Notes: generated by a model from the sequence alone, not told the origin. DNA of 46,574 nt from Gammaproteobacteria bacterium (GCA_026707905.1 JAPOVY010000090.1:1-46574), one strand, 5' to 3'. Positions 35,002 to 44,656 are shown, numbered from the stretch's first letter. A program made the numbers and translations.

Positions 35002-38000
35002 ATGGCACTAATTAATCTCACCCAAACTGCGTGTCGGTGGTCTGTCTTTGCATTCTGTTCGTTGATGGTTGCTGGTTGTGGTGGCAGCGGAGGATCCGAC
35101 CCGGTCGCTCCGCCGCCCGAACCACCGATACAGATTTCCTATTCGATAAATGTCACTGCGGAGCCGGATACTGCCTCCGTTAGGGTCGGTCAAACAGCGG
35201 AAGCGTCGATCACATGGCACTTCACGTCCACCGCCGCAAATCCTTCCTCATCGAGTTACAACGTTTCGTCGACGACCGACGGCGTGCAGATTACGGGCGG
35301 CACGGGCACGTCGCTTCCAAACAATGACATTTCGACGTCGCTCCGCTATGAGTGTCCGTCTATTGAGACCGTTGTCGCGCAACTAACCGTGAGCGTTGAC
35401 TCGACTAATCGCAACGTCTCATGGGAGATCAACTGCACAGGTCAACGTATCACAGTCGAGTCAATCGAATCCTCGGTCGCTTCGATCGGCTTCGAAGCGC
35501 AGGCATCTCTGATCTGGCGGTTCGAGAGCATCGGTGAGGAACCAACCGAGCTTGAGTACACGGTAACCAGCAATGACGAATCAGTAACCGTAACGCCAAG
35601 TGAAGGTAGTGCTACGCCAGAGGAAAGTATCACGGTTGAAGTACGTTACATGTGTCAGACAGCTGGCGATGTGACGTTTGAATTGACAGCTAGCGTAGGG
35701 ACTGCCTCACAGGTAGCATCGTGGGTCGTGACTTGCACCGAAGAAGCAATTACTGTTGAGACGCCGCCAGCGATAGCGGTCGTCTCGATCGGTGATGAAG
35801 CAGTGTCTCAATTTACGTGGCTCTTTAGCTCCACCGGCAGTGAACCACGACACATACCTTATTCAGCTAGTACGGACTATGACGGAGTAACGATCACGGA
35901 TGCGATGGGTACCGCGTTACCCGAATCATCTGTAAATCATCAACTAGGTTTTCAGTGTGAAGTCCAGGGACTCGTCGAAATCGAACTGACGCTCACAGTC
36001 GGAAGCGACTCGCGGACGATCTCTTGGATTGTCGAGTGTACGATTGAGACGATTGAGATATTGAATTACCCGATGGCGAGTCATATCTCGGTTGGTGAGA
36101 GCGCCGCGCATGAATTGGTGTGGCAGTTCACTACTACAAGCGACAATGAGCGCACGTTCAGCTATTCGGTTGTTCCTGACAATCCGTCCGTAGGGGTAGC
36201 TGGTGGCGCTGGCGTTGCGTCGCCTGACAACGAATTGAGTACGCAGCTGATCTTTGCGTGTGAGTCGGCAGGGACCGTTCAAATTGATGTCGTGATTACG
36301 GTCGCCAATACGGTTGCGACAACGACTTGGCTAATCACCTGTTCAGAGGAATCGGTGGTAGTTGATCAGGCGCTTTCAGACCTATCGATATCCGTCGGAT
36401 CGGAAGGGGTATCTAGTTTCAGCTGGCGAGTCGAGACAACGGGTATTCAGAGTCGTATGTTCTCGTACTCTATCGAGTCGCGAAACGAAGCGTTGGAGAT
36501 ACATCCGAATCGAGGTCAGATTGGCGCGGAGGATATCGTCGTATCGAGAGTGTCCTATACCTGCACGGAGGCTGTGCAAGTCGGAATCTCGATAACGATC
36601 AACGTAGGTAGTGCATCGCATCCTCTGCTATGGCATGTCGAATGTAGTGAGGAGCAAATTGAAGTCGCTTCGTCGCCAACGGAAACAACAGTTGCATCCA
36701 CTGGTTCGACCACATCGATTGAGTTTCAGTGGTCAATCAGCTCGACAACGACCCGCGCGCGTTCGTTCCCATTCACAGTGATGTCAACGACCGCAGGTAT
36801 ACAGATCGTCTCGCCGACTGGCTTCATTTCAGCAGAAGAAGAACTCGTAACAGTCGTGAGTTATGAATGTCGTGAAGTCGGCATTACGGAAGCACTTATT
36901 GTGATCAGTGCAGGTAGTGCAACAAGCGAACTGACATGGTCGATTGAATGTAGTCAAGAGACCATCGAGATCGTCGATGCCCCTACACCGATATCGGTTT
37001 CCGTCGGGGAGTTTGCGAGCTCAACTATTCGCTGGCGCGCGAAGACAACAATCTCTTTTTTAGAGGAGTTGGACTATCTGATCAAGCCCGATCGTAGTGA
37101 ATTGACCGTGGAGCTGGCCACGGGTCGAATCGGAATTGATGAGGTCATCGAAACCAACATCGTGTTCGAATGCACAGCGCAAGCGCAACTCGTCTTTGAA
37201 ATTGCTATTGAAGTTGGAAATGCACGGCATGCACTTACTTGGATTGTCGAATGTACCACGGAGTCGATCGTATTTGAGTTAGATCCACTACCCGTGACAG
37301 CCGCAGAAGTTGGTGAGACGGCAAGGGTTGAACTGAACTGGCTACTGAATTCGACGGCTCACACCACGCGGGAATTTATGTATGAGATCACTACCAATTC
37401 ATTGAACGTACATATCAGTAACCCGACTGGGATGACGAAGCCGGGCGTAGCCATCAGCAATGACATCTCTTACGTGTGTCATGAATTAGGCGAGTTCGAT
37501 ATCGTGTTTTCTGTGACGGTTGGATCCACCAGCGCGGCTACTTCGTGGTCCGTCGCCTGTGCAAGGGAATATATCGCGGTGTTGACCGCACCGATGCAGC
37601 GGCAAGTTCCTGTTGGCGATAGCGTCACCGCGGAACTCGTATGGGAGTATCGGTCCCCTTCTACTAGCGAGGAAGTCCGGTACGAGATCAGTTCATCGAC
37701 TCGTGGTATTCAGATCCTCAACAGTAGAGGTACGGTACTTCCCGGTACGGAGGTTACGTCAAGATTGCGATTCCCGTGTTCTACTCGGCGCAATGTCACA
37801 GTCATGTTGCGGATTAGCGCGGGTGATATTTCTCGCGACTTACCTTGGCGGATTGAATGTGCGGGTGAAGACCTGACGCAATTTATCACCTCGTTTTTCC
37901 AAGGTCCACGGATTGGGGTGTTTCGATTTGAGTCAACAGCGGATGGATGGACGAGTTCAGCCGTAACCGAATCTGAAGAGGATTCTCACGACAGGCTTCA

Positions 38001-39327
38001 GTTCAGAACCAATAGGCAAGTATTCGTTGAAATCCGTACAGAACACAATGAGCTCGTACCGCTTCCAATTGCAGTTCAAATGGACGTTGGTACGAGCGGT
38101 TTCGTAGTTAATCAAATTGGCGAGGTCGAGACGAAGGTAAATGAGTCGGACGTAGGTTACAAGTACACAAGCACCTTCCTTTTCGACATTGCCGCTGGTA
38201 TATTCACAAGTCCAAGCAAGATTCAGGTTCTTGTTGACCCAGAATCGTTGTATCCAGAACTCGACGAAAGCAACAACACTGCCTCGTTCACCTTTGATGC
38301 ACGCAATACCTGGGAGTTACCGAAGTTGCATGTCACTTTCGTTCCAATTCGAACCCAAGACGGTGTACCGGATCTAAGCGACATCGAACCTTTTGTGCAG
38401 CCACTTTATGAGCTGATGCCAGTCGGTACGATCGAGGTTTCGATCGGTGAGGAATTAGACGCCGGCGACGTTTCGTGGACACTGGATACTAGCCGTGTCA
38501 TCCTCGATAGTCTTCACGTCCGTTACATGAGCTCGGCCGATTCAGATTCCTACTACCAAGGTATAGTGCGAAGACCGGAAGAAGTGGAAGTTAACTTATG
38601 CGGGAATGCATTCTTGGACGCGACTGTGAGCATCACTGTTGAACAATGTTCGCAGGATACCGGGGCGCACGAGCTCGGTCATAACTTCAATTTGAAGCAT
38701 GCGCCAGCGTGCGGCGCTGAGAATACAAATGTCGATTTGGACTTCCCGTATCCAGCCGGAAATATTGGGCGAGAAACGGGTTGGTTGATGCAACAAAAGC
38801 GCTTTATCGATGGCTCTGCGCCGAAAGAGTATGTCCAGCTGGAGTATCGTTATTACGACATCATGTCATATTGCCCAGAAACGTTCACAAGTCGCTATAG
38901 CTACGGTAAAGCGTTGGCCTACCTCAATCGAAAGTATCCGGTTCTTGCGTCGCTACCGCCGTACAAGCCGGTCGGCGCTGAGTACGCTAAGGTTCAAGAG
39001 CGAAGTGTTGTCCTTTCTGGGTTGGTCTCGCCAGAATCCAATTGGGAACTACGACACATCATGCTCGTTGACTTGAACCCAAAACGTTTTTACGCGTCGC
39101 CGACGGATCATTCCATCGCGGTTATTCACGAAGCAAGTGCCACTGTACTTCATCGAGAACCTTTACATGTCCTACGGGCAGCGCATGGGAACAACGAACA
39201 TTTGTCTTGGGGTGTTCGTCTCCCATACTTTGATAGCGATGACGTACACGTATACGTTGTCGATGAGGTCGATCGGATAATGCTAGAAGTTGACTTAGAC
39301 GCCCGGTTGCGAGCATTGACGCATTGA
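35002..39327 (+). CDS. Lipoprotein metzincin with nine two-cysteine beta repeats
   Basis: A 1441-residue lipoprotein with lipobox LMVAGC (Cys26) and a Gly/Pro-rich linker. Residues ~44-955 consist of nine repeats of about 101 residues. Each has a VSVGxxAxxxxxW opening, an S-Y/F-x-V strand, a mid-repeat C (YxC) and a closing WxIxC-x-E-x-I, so each probably carries one disulfide. A CARDB-like region follows (LVDPESLYPELDESNNTASF). The C-terminal protease-like domain has HELGHNFNLKH starting at 1223, with Asn instead of Gly at position eight, APACGAEN directly after, and a Met-turn DIMSYC (M1288). The start is ATG. It is homologous to the gene at 39827. Probably outer-membrane anchored and surface exposed; substrate unknown. 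Confidence 0.8.
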   Translation: MALINLTQTACRWSVFAFCSLMVAGCGGSGGSDPVAPPPEPPIQISYSINVTAEPDTASVRVGQTAEASITWHFTSTAANPSSSSYNVSSTTDGVQITGGTGTSLPNNDISTSLRYECPSIETVVAQLTVSVDSTNRNVSWEINCTGQRITVESIESSVASIGFEAQASLIWRFESIGEEPTELEYTVTSNDESVTVTPSEGSATPEESITVEVRYMCQTAGDVTFELTASVGTASQVASWVVTCTEEAITVETPPAIAVVSIGDEAVSQFTWLFSSTGSEPRHIPYSASTDYDGVTITDAMGTALPESSVNHQLGFQCEVQGLVEIELTLTVGSDSRTISWIVECTIETIEILNYPMASHISVGESAAHELVWQFTTTSDNERTFSYSVVPDNPSVGVAGGAGVASPDNELSTQLIFACESAGTVQIDVVITVANTVATTTWLITCSEESVVVDQALSDLSISVGSEGVSSFSWRVETTGIQSRMFSYSIESRNEALEIHPNRGQIGAEDIVVSRVSYTCTEAVQVGISITINVGSASHPLLWHVECSEEQIEVASSPTETTVASTGSTTSIEFQWSISSTTTRARSFPFTVMSTTAGIQIVSPTGFISAEEELVTVVSYECREVGITEALIVISAGSATSELTWSIECSQETIEIVDAPTPISVSVGEFASSTIRWRAKTTISFLEELDYLIKPDRSELTVELATGRIGIDEVIETNIVFECTAQAQLVFEIAIEVGNARHALTWIVECTTESIVFELDPLPVTAAEVGETARVELNWLLNSTAHTTREFMYEITTNSLNVHISNPTGMTKPGVAISNDISYVCHELGEFDIVFSVTVGSTSAATSWSVACAREYIAVLTAPMQRQVPVGDSVTAELVWEYRSPSTSEEVRYEISSSTRGIQILNSRGTVLPGTEVTSRLRFPCSTRRNVTVMLRISAGDISRDLPWRIECAGEDLTQFITSFFQGPRIGVFRFESTADGWTSSAVTESEEDSHDRLQFRTNRQVFVEIRTEHNELVPLPIAVQMDVGTSGFVVNQIGEVETKVNESDVGYKYTSTFLFDIAAGIFTSPSKIQVLVDPESLYPELDESNNTASFTFDARNTWELPKLHVTFVPIRTQDGVPDLSDIEPFVQPLYELMPVGTIEVSIGEELDAGDVSWTLDTSRVILDSLHVRYMSSADSDSYYQGIVRRPEEVEVNLCGNAFLDATVSITVEQCSQDTGAHELGHNFNLKHAPACGAENTNVDLDFPYPAGNIGRETGWLMQQKRFIDGSAPKEYVQLEYRYYDIMSYCPETFTSRYSYGKALAYLNRKYPVLASLPPYKPVGAEYAKVQERSVVLSGLVSPESNWELRHIMLVDLNPKRFYASPTDHSIAVIHEASATVLHREPLHVLRAAHGNNEHLSWGVRLPYFDSDDVHVYVVDEVDRIMLEVDLDARLRALTH
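35131..37870 (+). repeat. Nine tandem ~303-base coding repeats
   Basis: These encode the nine ~101-residue beta modules of the lipoprotein metzincin. The final Cys of repeat 1 is residue 145 and that of repeat 9 is residue 953, giving the period. They are conserved in protein pattern (W, two Cys, E-x-I) but well diverged in DNA, so the expansion is not recent. Confidence 0.8.
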
Positions 39328-39494
39328 CGGCTAGAAGATAGTCTCAGACGCGCAAGTTCTGCAAAGTGAACCTATTGCGATTTGGTTTCAGAAGCGTCTT
39401 GTCAAAAGATGTGAGTATTCAGACTGTGAATCGCATATCGGTTAGCCTCGAGCGATGGGAAGTATGATTGCCATGAGTCGAGATGGAATGAGTC

Positions 39495-39716
39495 ATGCAT
39501 ATATCTATCAAATATTGCACCTCTTGAGGGTATCGACCCAAAGCGGTCAGTTTGGCTGCAAAGTTTGAGTCGGAGCTCGGCGCGACAACGGAATTACTCG
39601 AAGGATCGGGTGGAATTTTCGACGTGCGATTGGATGATCGACTGGTCTTTTCCAAGCACGAAACGGGCGATTTCCCGAACGAAGACGCGCTTCTCGGAGA
39701 ACTAGCAACGCAGTAG
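39495..39716 (+). CDS. SelW-family (Rdx) selenoprotein with in-frame TGA selenocysteine
   Basis: A 73-residue thioredoxin-like protein whose TGA codon at 39525-39527 must be read as selenocysteine (U11). The N-terminus is MHISIKYCTSUGYRPKA, with the C-x-x-U redox motif at 8-11 followed by Gly-Tyr exactly as in SelW. After the TGA the frame stays open and gives LAAKFESELGA, then GSGGIFDVRLDDRLVFSK and TGDFPNE, the hallmark Rdx strands (GGxFxVxxDxxLxxSK). The stop is TAG at 39714. The ATG has GGA at 39485-39487 upstream. A SECIS-like hairpin lies just after the TGA. A conventional gene finder would miss it. SelW proteins are thought to act in glutathione- or thioredoxin-linked redox control. 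Confidence 0.88.
39525..39555 (+). promoter_or_regulatory. Selenocysteine codon with SECIS-like hairpin
   Basis: Beyond the TGA (39525-39527), CCAAA (39538-39542) pairs perfectly with TTTGG (39551-39555) around the loop GCGGTCAG. The loop exposes a GGU about 17 bases after the TGA. This fits the geometry known for bacterial SECIS elements, which bind SelB through a loop with one or two G residues. A competing small stem GGGT/ACCC (39528-39539) is also possible. Confidence 0.6.
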
Positions 39717-39826
39717 TCGGTCCGCCGACACGCGCATCGAGCAAACGAGGATCAAACGCCTCGTAGGGCGAAGCTGCGGCACTTAACCGCGTGCCAGCAC
39801 ATTCTTTTCCAGAATTGAGGTAACTA

Positions 39827-42004
39827 TTGCTGCGAATATCGCTGACGTGGACGAGGCTATTCGCGTTGTTAAGCCTTGGCGCGATTCTCGTTGCTTGTGG
39901 AGGAAGCGGTGGCGGGGGGCCAACTCCGCCACCCCCACCTCCGCCGCCACCGCCACCGACAAATATCACCTATTCAATTGAGGTCGCTTCGGGTCCAACC
40001 GAAGTCACAGCATCAGTCGGGGAATCAACGGAAACCTCGGTGACGTGGTCGTTTACTGCTTCTGTATCGGATGCGCCGTCGACGAGTTACTCCGTGACAT
40101 CGGGAACGTCGGGTGTTCAGATTACAGGCGGCTCAGGAAGTGTGGTACCTGGAACTTCAATCAATACTCGACTTGCTTTTACATGTTCGACAGCTGGGAC
40201 AATCCAAGCGGAGATCACGTTCGCGGTAGGTTCGACAACTGAAAACGCAACATGGACGATCGGTTGTACAGAAGAACAGATCACTTTCGAGCCGCTCGCA
40301 GAAGTCAGGATCGAACAAGGTGACGCCGCTCGTGCAACTTTAACGTGGCGTTTTCAAACGACGGGTGATTCGACACGCTCTTTCGATTACGAGCTCCTTC
40401 CGGAGACAGACCGACTACAGCTAACAAACGCATCTGGAACTTCGCCTCCTGATACTGAAATCGAAAGCACGCTTCGATACGCTTGTTCTGAGGTCGGGGT
40501 TTTCGTAATCGCGCTGCAGATTCAGGTCGGTAGTGCAACGCAACGAGTTGAATGGATGGTGGCGTGTACGGTAGAAGATATACAGTCGTTGACCATGCAA
40601 TTCCATCAAGGACCGTTGATTGAACATGTCGAATTTACGTTAGTCAATGACCAATGGCAGATGGAGGTTGTTCCTTTGTTCTACACTGGACAACGACCCT
40701 TGCGACTTGGTTCAAATCGGCAGGCATTCGTGACGATCAGTTTTGAATCTGAGGTCGAAAGCGAACTCGATATTGCACTTGAATCTTCGAATACAGCAGA
40801 AGATGTGGTGATCGAACGGATCAGTGCGAGTAATGCCGTACCGAATCTTTCAGGTACGCGCACGAACTATATTCGTCGTATCGTATTCGACGTTACTGCT
40901 GATGATCTTTCAACATTAGCGACGCTACATATTCGTATTGATCCCGATGACGCTATTCCTCAACGAAATGAGGGGAATAATGAGATTGCATTTGACGTTA
41001 CTAATTTAGAGATCATCGAGTTGCCTCATCTGAGGTTGACGCTCTTTCCGATACGTTCAAGCAATGGTGAACCGGACCTGAGCGATACGAGCTTTTACGT
41101 TGATGTTCTCTATGAATTGTTACCGATCGGTACCTATTCAGTGAACGTCGGTGAAACAATTGACATAAGGTCGGAAGGACCATTCGACGCTGAAGTTGCA
41201 CTCGATGCCATATTTGATCGCTGGATTGAAAGTGGCGACCGTAATGAGTTTTACCACGGTATCTTCACCCCACCTGAAGCTGTCGAGGTCTGTGGACTCG
41301 CTCATGTTGCAGGAAACTCGGGTGCTACGGGTGAGTCAAACACACGATGTTCGGAGAATACGTTCGCTCATGAAATGGGACACAATTTATCGTTGAATCA
41401 TGCTCCCGCTTGCGGCGCGGAGAATGCCAATCCTGACCCAGACTTTCCGTATGCGGATGGGTCGATTGGCACTGAAAGCGGCTGGTTGATGCGCAAGAGG
41501 CGGCCGATCGGAGAAGCTGGGATCACGACATCAAAGATATACGATACGATGTCATATTGCCTTGAGACGTTCACCAGTCAATACAGCTACGGTAGAGCAA
41601 ATGACTACTTTTTACGGCGCTTTGGCACAACCGTAGCTGCTTCGGAAGTACCGTCGCCTAAAGTTACAGGTTTCGAACTCGTCGAAGGTCGAAGCCTTGC
41701 TCTTCTAGGTTTCTACTCAACGACAGAAGGCTGGCATCTGGAAAAAGCTACGTACGTCGAAAAACCGCCGTTGTCACGCATATTAGATGATTCTGAATTC
41801 GAATTGCAGCTGATTCACACCGCGTCGGGTACGCGTCTGTATCGTGAGAACTTTCATTTAATGGTCGTTGCTCACGGCAATCCTGAGAAAAAGGTATGGG
41901 GATTACGCGTACCAGCATTTGCGGCGTCGGGTCTACATATAGCTATTGTGGATAACGAAGGTAGAGTAATGTTGGAACACGCAATTGAAGGTGAAGCCGA
42001 CTAG
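39827..42004 (+). CDS. Lipoprotein metzincin with two two-cysteine beta repeats
   Basis: A 725-residue paralogue of the lipoprotein at 35002. The start is TTG with GAGG at 39817-39820, six bases upstream. It gives a lipoprotein signal ending AILVAC (Cys24), then a Gly- and Pro-run linker. Two ~100-residue repeats of the same two-Cys type follow, then a linker region with a CARDB-like strand pair (IRIDPDDAIPQRNEGNNEIAF). The protease-like domain has HEMGHNLSLNH at 515-525, with Ser instead of Gly at position eight, APACGAEN again, and a Met-turn TMSYC (M575). Both copies share the C-terminal tail. It probably acts at the outer membrane. Confidence 0.82.
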   Translation: MLRISLTWTRLFALLSLGAILVACGGSGGGGPTPPPPPPPPPPPTNITYSIEVASGPTEVTASVGESTETSVTWSFTASVSDAPSTSYSVTSGTSGVQITGGSGSVVPGTSINTRLAFTCSTAGTIQAEITFAVGSTTENATWTIGCTEEQITFEPLAEVRIEQGDAARATLTWRFQTTGDSTRSFDYELLPETDRLQLTNASGTSPPDTEIESTLRYACSEVGVFVIALQIQVGSATQRVEWMVACTVEDIQSLTMQFHQGPLIEHVEFTLVNDQWQMEVVPLFYTGQRPLRLGSNRQAFVTISFESEVESELDIALESSNTAEDVVIERISASNAVPNLSGTRTNYIRRIVFDVTADDLSTLATLHIRIDPDDAIPQRNEGNNEIAFDVTNLEIIELPHLRLTLFPIRSSNGEPDLSDTSFYVDVLYELLPIGTYSVNVGETIDIRSEGPFDAEVALDAIFDRWIESGDRNEFYHGIFTPPEAVEVCGLAHVAGNSGATGESNTRCSENTFAHEMGHNLSLNHAPACGAENANPDPDFPYADGSIGTESGWLMRKRRPIGEAGITTSKIYDTMSYCLETFTSQYSYGRANDYFLRRFGTTVAASEVPSPKVTGFELVEGRSLALLGFYSTTEGWHLEKATYVEKPPLSRILDDSEFELQLIHTASGTRLYRENFHLMVVAHGNPEKKVWGLRVPAFAASGLHIAIVDNEGRVMLEHAIEGEAD
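39965..40580 (+). repeat. Two ~300-base coding repeats of the two-cysteine beta module
   Basis: These encode two modules homologous to the nine in the upstream paralogue, each with the central W, a mid-repeat Cys and the closing W-x-x-x-C pattern. Confidence 0.75.
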
Positions 42005-42143
42005 CGGTTCCTGCTAGTAACCGACTTGCGGTTAGAGATTTAGCCTACTTCGTATGGTGGTGCAGTTCAGGAGCGATTTTGCGCTAGTTATGTTCACCGA
42101 AGGCAAGCATGCAAATTAAGTTCAACAAGGAGCGCCTTGGGTC

Positions 42144-43625
42144 GTGGAATTAGGCGAAACGTCTTACCTTCTGAAGATGAACCTTGGCTTGGTCAACGGA
42201 CTCCGCAAAGACGATGCTCTGGAGTTTCGGGGAATTCGCTATGCAGAACCGCCAACGGGTTCACTTCGATTCCTCCCTCCGGTTTCTGCTGATGCTTGGT
42301 CTGGTGTACTTGATGCAACGCAGTATCCAAATCGGTGTTCGCAACCGCCGATGGCGTACTTAGGCGAGACATTAGGTGCGCCAAGTGAGGACTGTCTCTT
42401 TCTCAACATCGTGACACCGGCAACCGAAGGTAAAGGTCGTCCGGTGCTGTTTTGGATACATGGCGGCGCGTTTATTAACGGCTCAGCAAATGACTATGAC
42501 GGTTCTATGCTGGCCGCGCAAGGCGACGTCGTTGTCGTAACGATTAATTACAGATTAGGTCTTCTTGGATTTTTAGACCTTTCAACACTTGGTGCTGAAT
42601 TTGCAGGTTCAGCTTCCAACGGAATTCGAGATCAGATTCTTGCTCTTAAATGGGTAAGAGACCACATTGCGGACTTTGGCGGCGATCCGGAAAACGTGAC
42701 GATATTTGGCGAGTCGGCAGGTGGCCATTCTGTTATGAGTCTGCTCGCGTCTCGCGAAGCTGATGGGCTCTTTCACAAAGCTATTGCACACAGTCCAGGT
42801 ACGACCGATAGGCCACCACCGGATCTCATACCATCGCTCGAGACGCACTTAGGTGTGGATCGCGACAAACTCGTGGCAGTACTGCGTGACGCATCAGCTG
42901 AGCAACTTTTGGCGATTCAGGGCGCCGTGCCGAGTGTTGGTGTTGGAATCGACGGGAACGTGGTTACCCGTTCAACCAACGAAGCAATCATTGAAAAAGG
43001 TGTGGGTGGTGTGCCTTTAATCGCGGGAACGAATAAGGACGAAGGGAAGTTCTTTACGGCGTTGTACGCCCTTGCAGACCCCGATTACCTGCCACCTCAG
43101 GAACCTATAGCTCGTATTGTGACCGGTGGCGCGGATCCGACGTCTTACATTGGGCGGTTAAAGGCTCTGCACCCGACGGCGAGCTCTGCAGAGATTTTTG
43201 AACGCATATGGGATGGCTTGTTCCGGCGAGCGGCCATTGGTGGTGTGGTTAGTTCGACCGTGGCAGGCGTGGGAGGTTGGCTTTACCAGTTTGATTTGCC
43301 ATCGACGGAGAAATTCCTAGGTCACGATGTTGGTGCTGGGCATGCGGTCGAGATTCCGTTCACTTTCAATCGATTCAACAGTGCCGATCCTGGTTTTGCA
43401 GTTTTCTATAGAGCGAGTGACCCGGATGTGCGGAAGCTCTCTCAGCACTGGTCAGATACGGTCATCCAATTCGCAAAAACGGGCGATCCGAACGGTGCAG
43501 GACTGCCGCATTGGCCGCGTTACGATGAGCAAAGTCGTGCGACCATGGTGTTGGATCGGAATTCGCGAATCGAAAGCGATTTAAATCGTGTGGAACGCCT
43601 ATTGTGGGACGAGCACAAACCATAA
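42144..43625 (+). CDS. Type-B carboxylesterase
   Basis: A 493-residue alpha/beta hydrolase of the carboxylesterase/cholinesterase family, which hydrolyses carboxylic esters. The sequence has FRGIRYAEPPTGSLRF, the EDCLFLNIVTP disulfide-region signature, the oxyanion-hole motif FWIHGGAFINGS, and the nucleophile elbow FGESAGGHS. The acid is probably the Glu in GTNKDEGKFF, and the His lies in the GAGHAVEIPFTF segment. There is no signal peptide, so it is cytosolic. The GTG start has AAGGAG at 42127-42132, about 11 bases upstream. It converges on dapD. Confidence 0.92.
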   Translation: MELGETSYLLKMNLGLVNGLRKDDALEFRGIRYAEPPTGSLRFLPPVSADAWSGVLDATQYPNRCSQPPMAYLGETLGAPSEDCLFLNIVTPATEGKGRPVLFWIHGGAFINGSANDYDGSMLAAQGDVVVVTINYRLGLLGFLDLSTLGAEFAGSASNGIRDQILALKWVRDHIADFGGDPENVTIFGESAGGHSVMSLLASREADGLFHKAIAHSPGTTDRPPPDLIPSLETHLGVDRDKLVAVLRDASAEQLLAIQGAVPSVGVGIDGNVVTRSTNEAIIEKGVGGVPLIAGTNKDEGKFFTALYALADPDYLPPQEPIARIVTGGADPTSYIGRLKALHPTASSAEIFERIWDGLFRRAAIGGVVSSTVAGVGGWLYQFDLPSTEKFLGHDVGAGHAVEIPFTFNRFNSADPGFAVFYRASDPDVRKLSQHWSDTVIQFAKTGDPNGAGLPHWPRYDEQSRATMVLDRNSRIESDLNRVERLLWDEHKP

Positions 43626-43743
43626 GGAAGATCACGTAGCGTCGTGTTCACGAACTAGGTACATCTCACTTAGTAGATTCGATGAAAAACTCGGAGATGT
43701 GGTGTTCAATGAGGTCGACGACGAATCTTTAGTTACCTGAAGT

Positions 43744-44577
43744 TCACTCGCGCAGAAGTTCGTTTATTGAGGTCTTCGAACGAGTCTGTTCGTCGACGGT
43801 TTTGATGATCACCGCACAATATAGACTGGGTCTGGGTGCACCGTTGTCGTAACTCCCTTGGGGTAGAGAGCCAGGTACAACAACCGCATATCCTGGTACC
43901 CGGCCCGTGTGGATTTCGCCGGTTTGACGATCGATGATCTTTGTCGAAGCGCCGATAAACACACCCATCGAAAGAACTGCGCCTTCCTCAACGACCACGC
44001 CTTCGACGACCTCCGATCGTGCTCCGATGAAACAGTTATCTTCGACGATCACTGGATTTGCCTGTAATGGCTCAAGTACGCCGCCGATTCCAGCACCACC
44101 TGAAATATGACAGTTTTTACCGATTTGGGCGCACGAACCAACGGTAGCCCAAGTGTCGATCATCGTACCGCTGTCAACGTATGCACCAAGATTGACATAG
44201 CTAGGCATCAAAACGACACTTGGTGCGATGTACGCTGAATGTCGCACGTACGCAGTAGGTGCGGCACGGAACCCAGCTTCCTCGAAGTCTCGATCACTCC
44301 ACCCATCGAATTTCGCAGGAACCTTGTCCCACCAGGACGTACCATCGGGTCCTCCAGTCATTCGCCGCATTGGGTTTAACGAAAAACTAAGCAACACTGC
44401 CTTCTTAACCCATTGGTTGACGATCCATTGATCTTGGATCTTCTCGGCGACCCTGAATTCACCTCGGTCGAGTCCATCCAATGCGGCTTGCACTGCGTCA
44501 CGGACTGGTCCGGTTGTGTCGACCGAAAGGGTGTTTCGGTTTTCCCATGCTTCATCAATCGTTTTCTGCAATGACAA
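43744..44577 (-). CDS. dapD: Tetrahydrodipicolinate N-succinyltransferase DapD
   Basis: Transfers a succinyl group from succinyl-CoA to tetrahydrodipicolinate in the lysine/diaminopimelate pathway, in the cytosol. The 277 residues match the usual 274. The left-handed beta-helix is visible as hexapeptide repeats ([21 protein letters not shown], then [18 protein letters not shown] and [15 protein letters not shown]). The start is TTG (TTG TCA TTG CAG). The other dap genes are not nearby. A strong palindrome lies about 80 bases upstream. Confidence 0.96.
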   Translation of the reverse strand: MSLQKTIDEAWENRNTLSVDTTGPVRDAVQAALDGLDRGEFRVAEKIQDQWIVNQWVKKAVLLSFSLNPMRRMTGGPDGTSWWDKVPAKFDGWSDRDFEEAGFRAAPTAYVRHSAYIAPSVVLMPSYVNLGAYVDSGTMIDTWATVGSCAQIGKNCHISGGAGIGGVLEPLQANPVIVEDNCFIGARSEVVEGVVVEEGAVLSMGVFIGASTKIIDRQTGEIHTGRVPGYAVVVPGSLPQGSYDNGAPRPSLYCAVIIKTVDEQTRSKTSINELLRE

Positions 44578-44656
44578 TTTCGCGTCGTCCTGGTAGGGAA
44601 GGGTTGAATGTTAAGGAGGGGTTACATAGTCGACTCAGAGCAACTGTTCGTGAAAT

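Noticed and set aside
39525..39527. TGA read as a true stop, making selW a pseudogene
   Set aside because: The codon sits exactly at the Sec position of the C-x-x-U motif and the downstream sequence is fully conserved.
39419..39655. Minus-strand open frame of 78 codons across selW
   Set aside because: No family features. It is the shadow of the SelW frame, whose protein pattern is clear on the plus strand.
39547..39969. Minus-strand open frame opposite selW and the start of the second metzincin
   Set aside because: It begins with a poly-Gly run that is the reverse of the Pro-rich lipoprotein linker, and the plus strand has two better supported genes.
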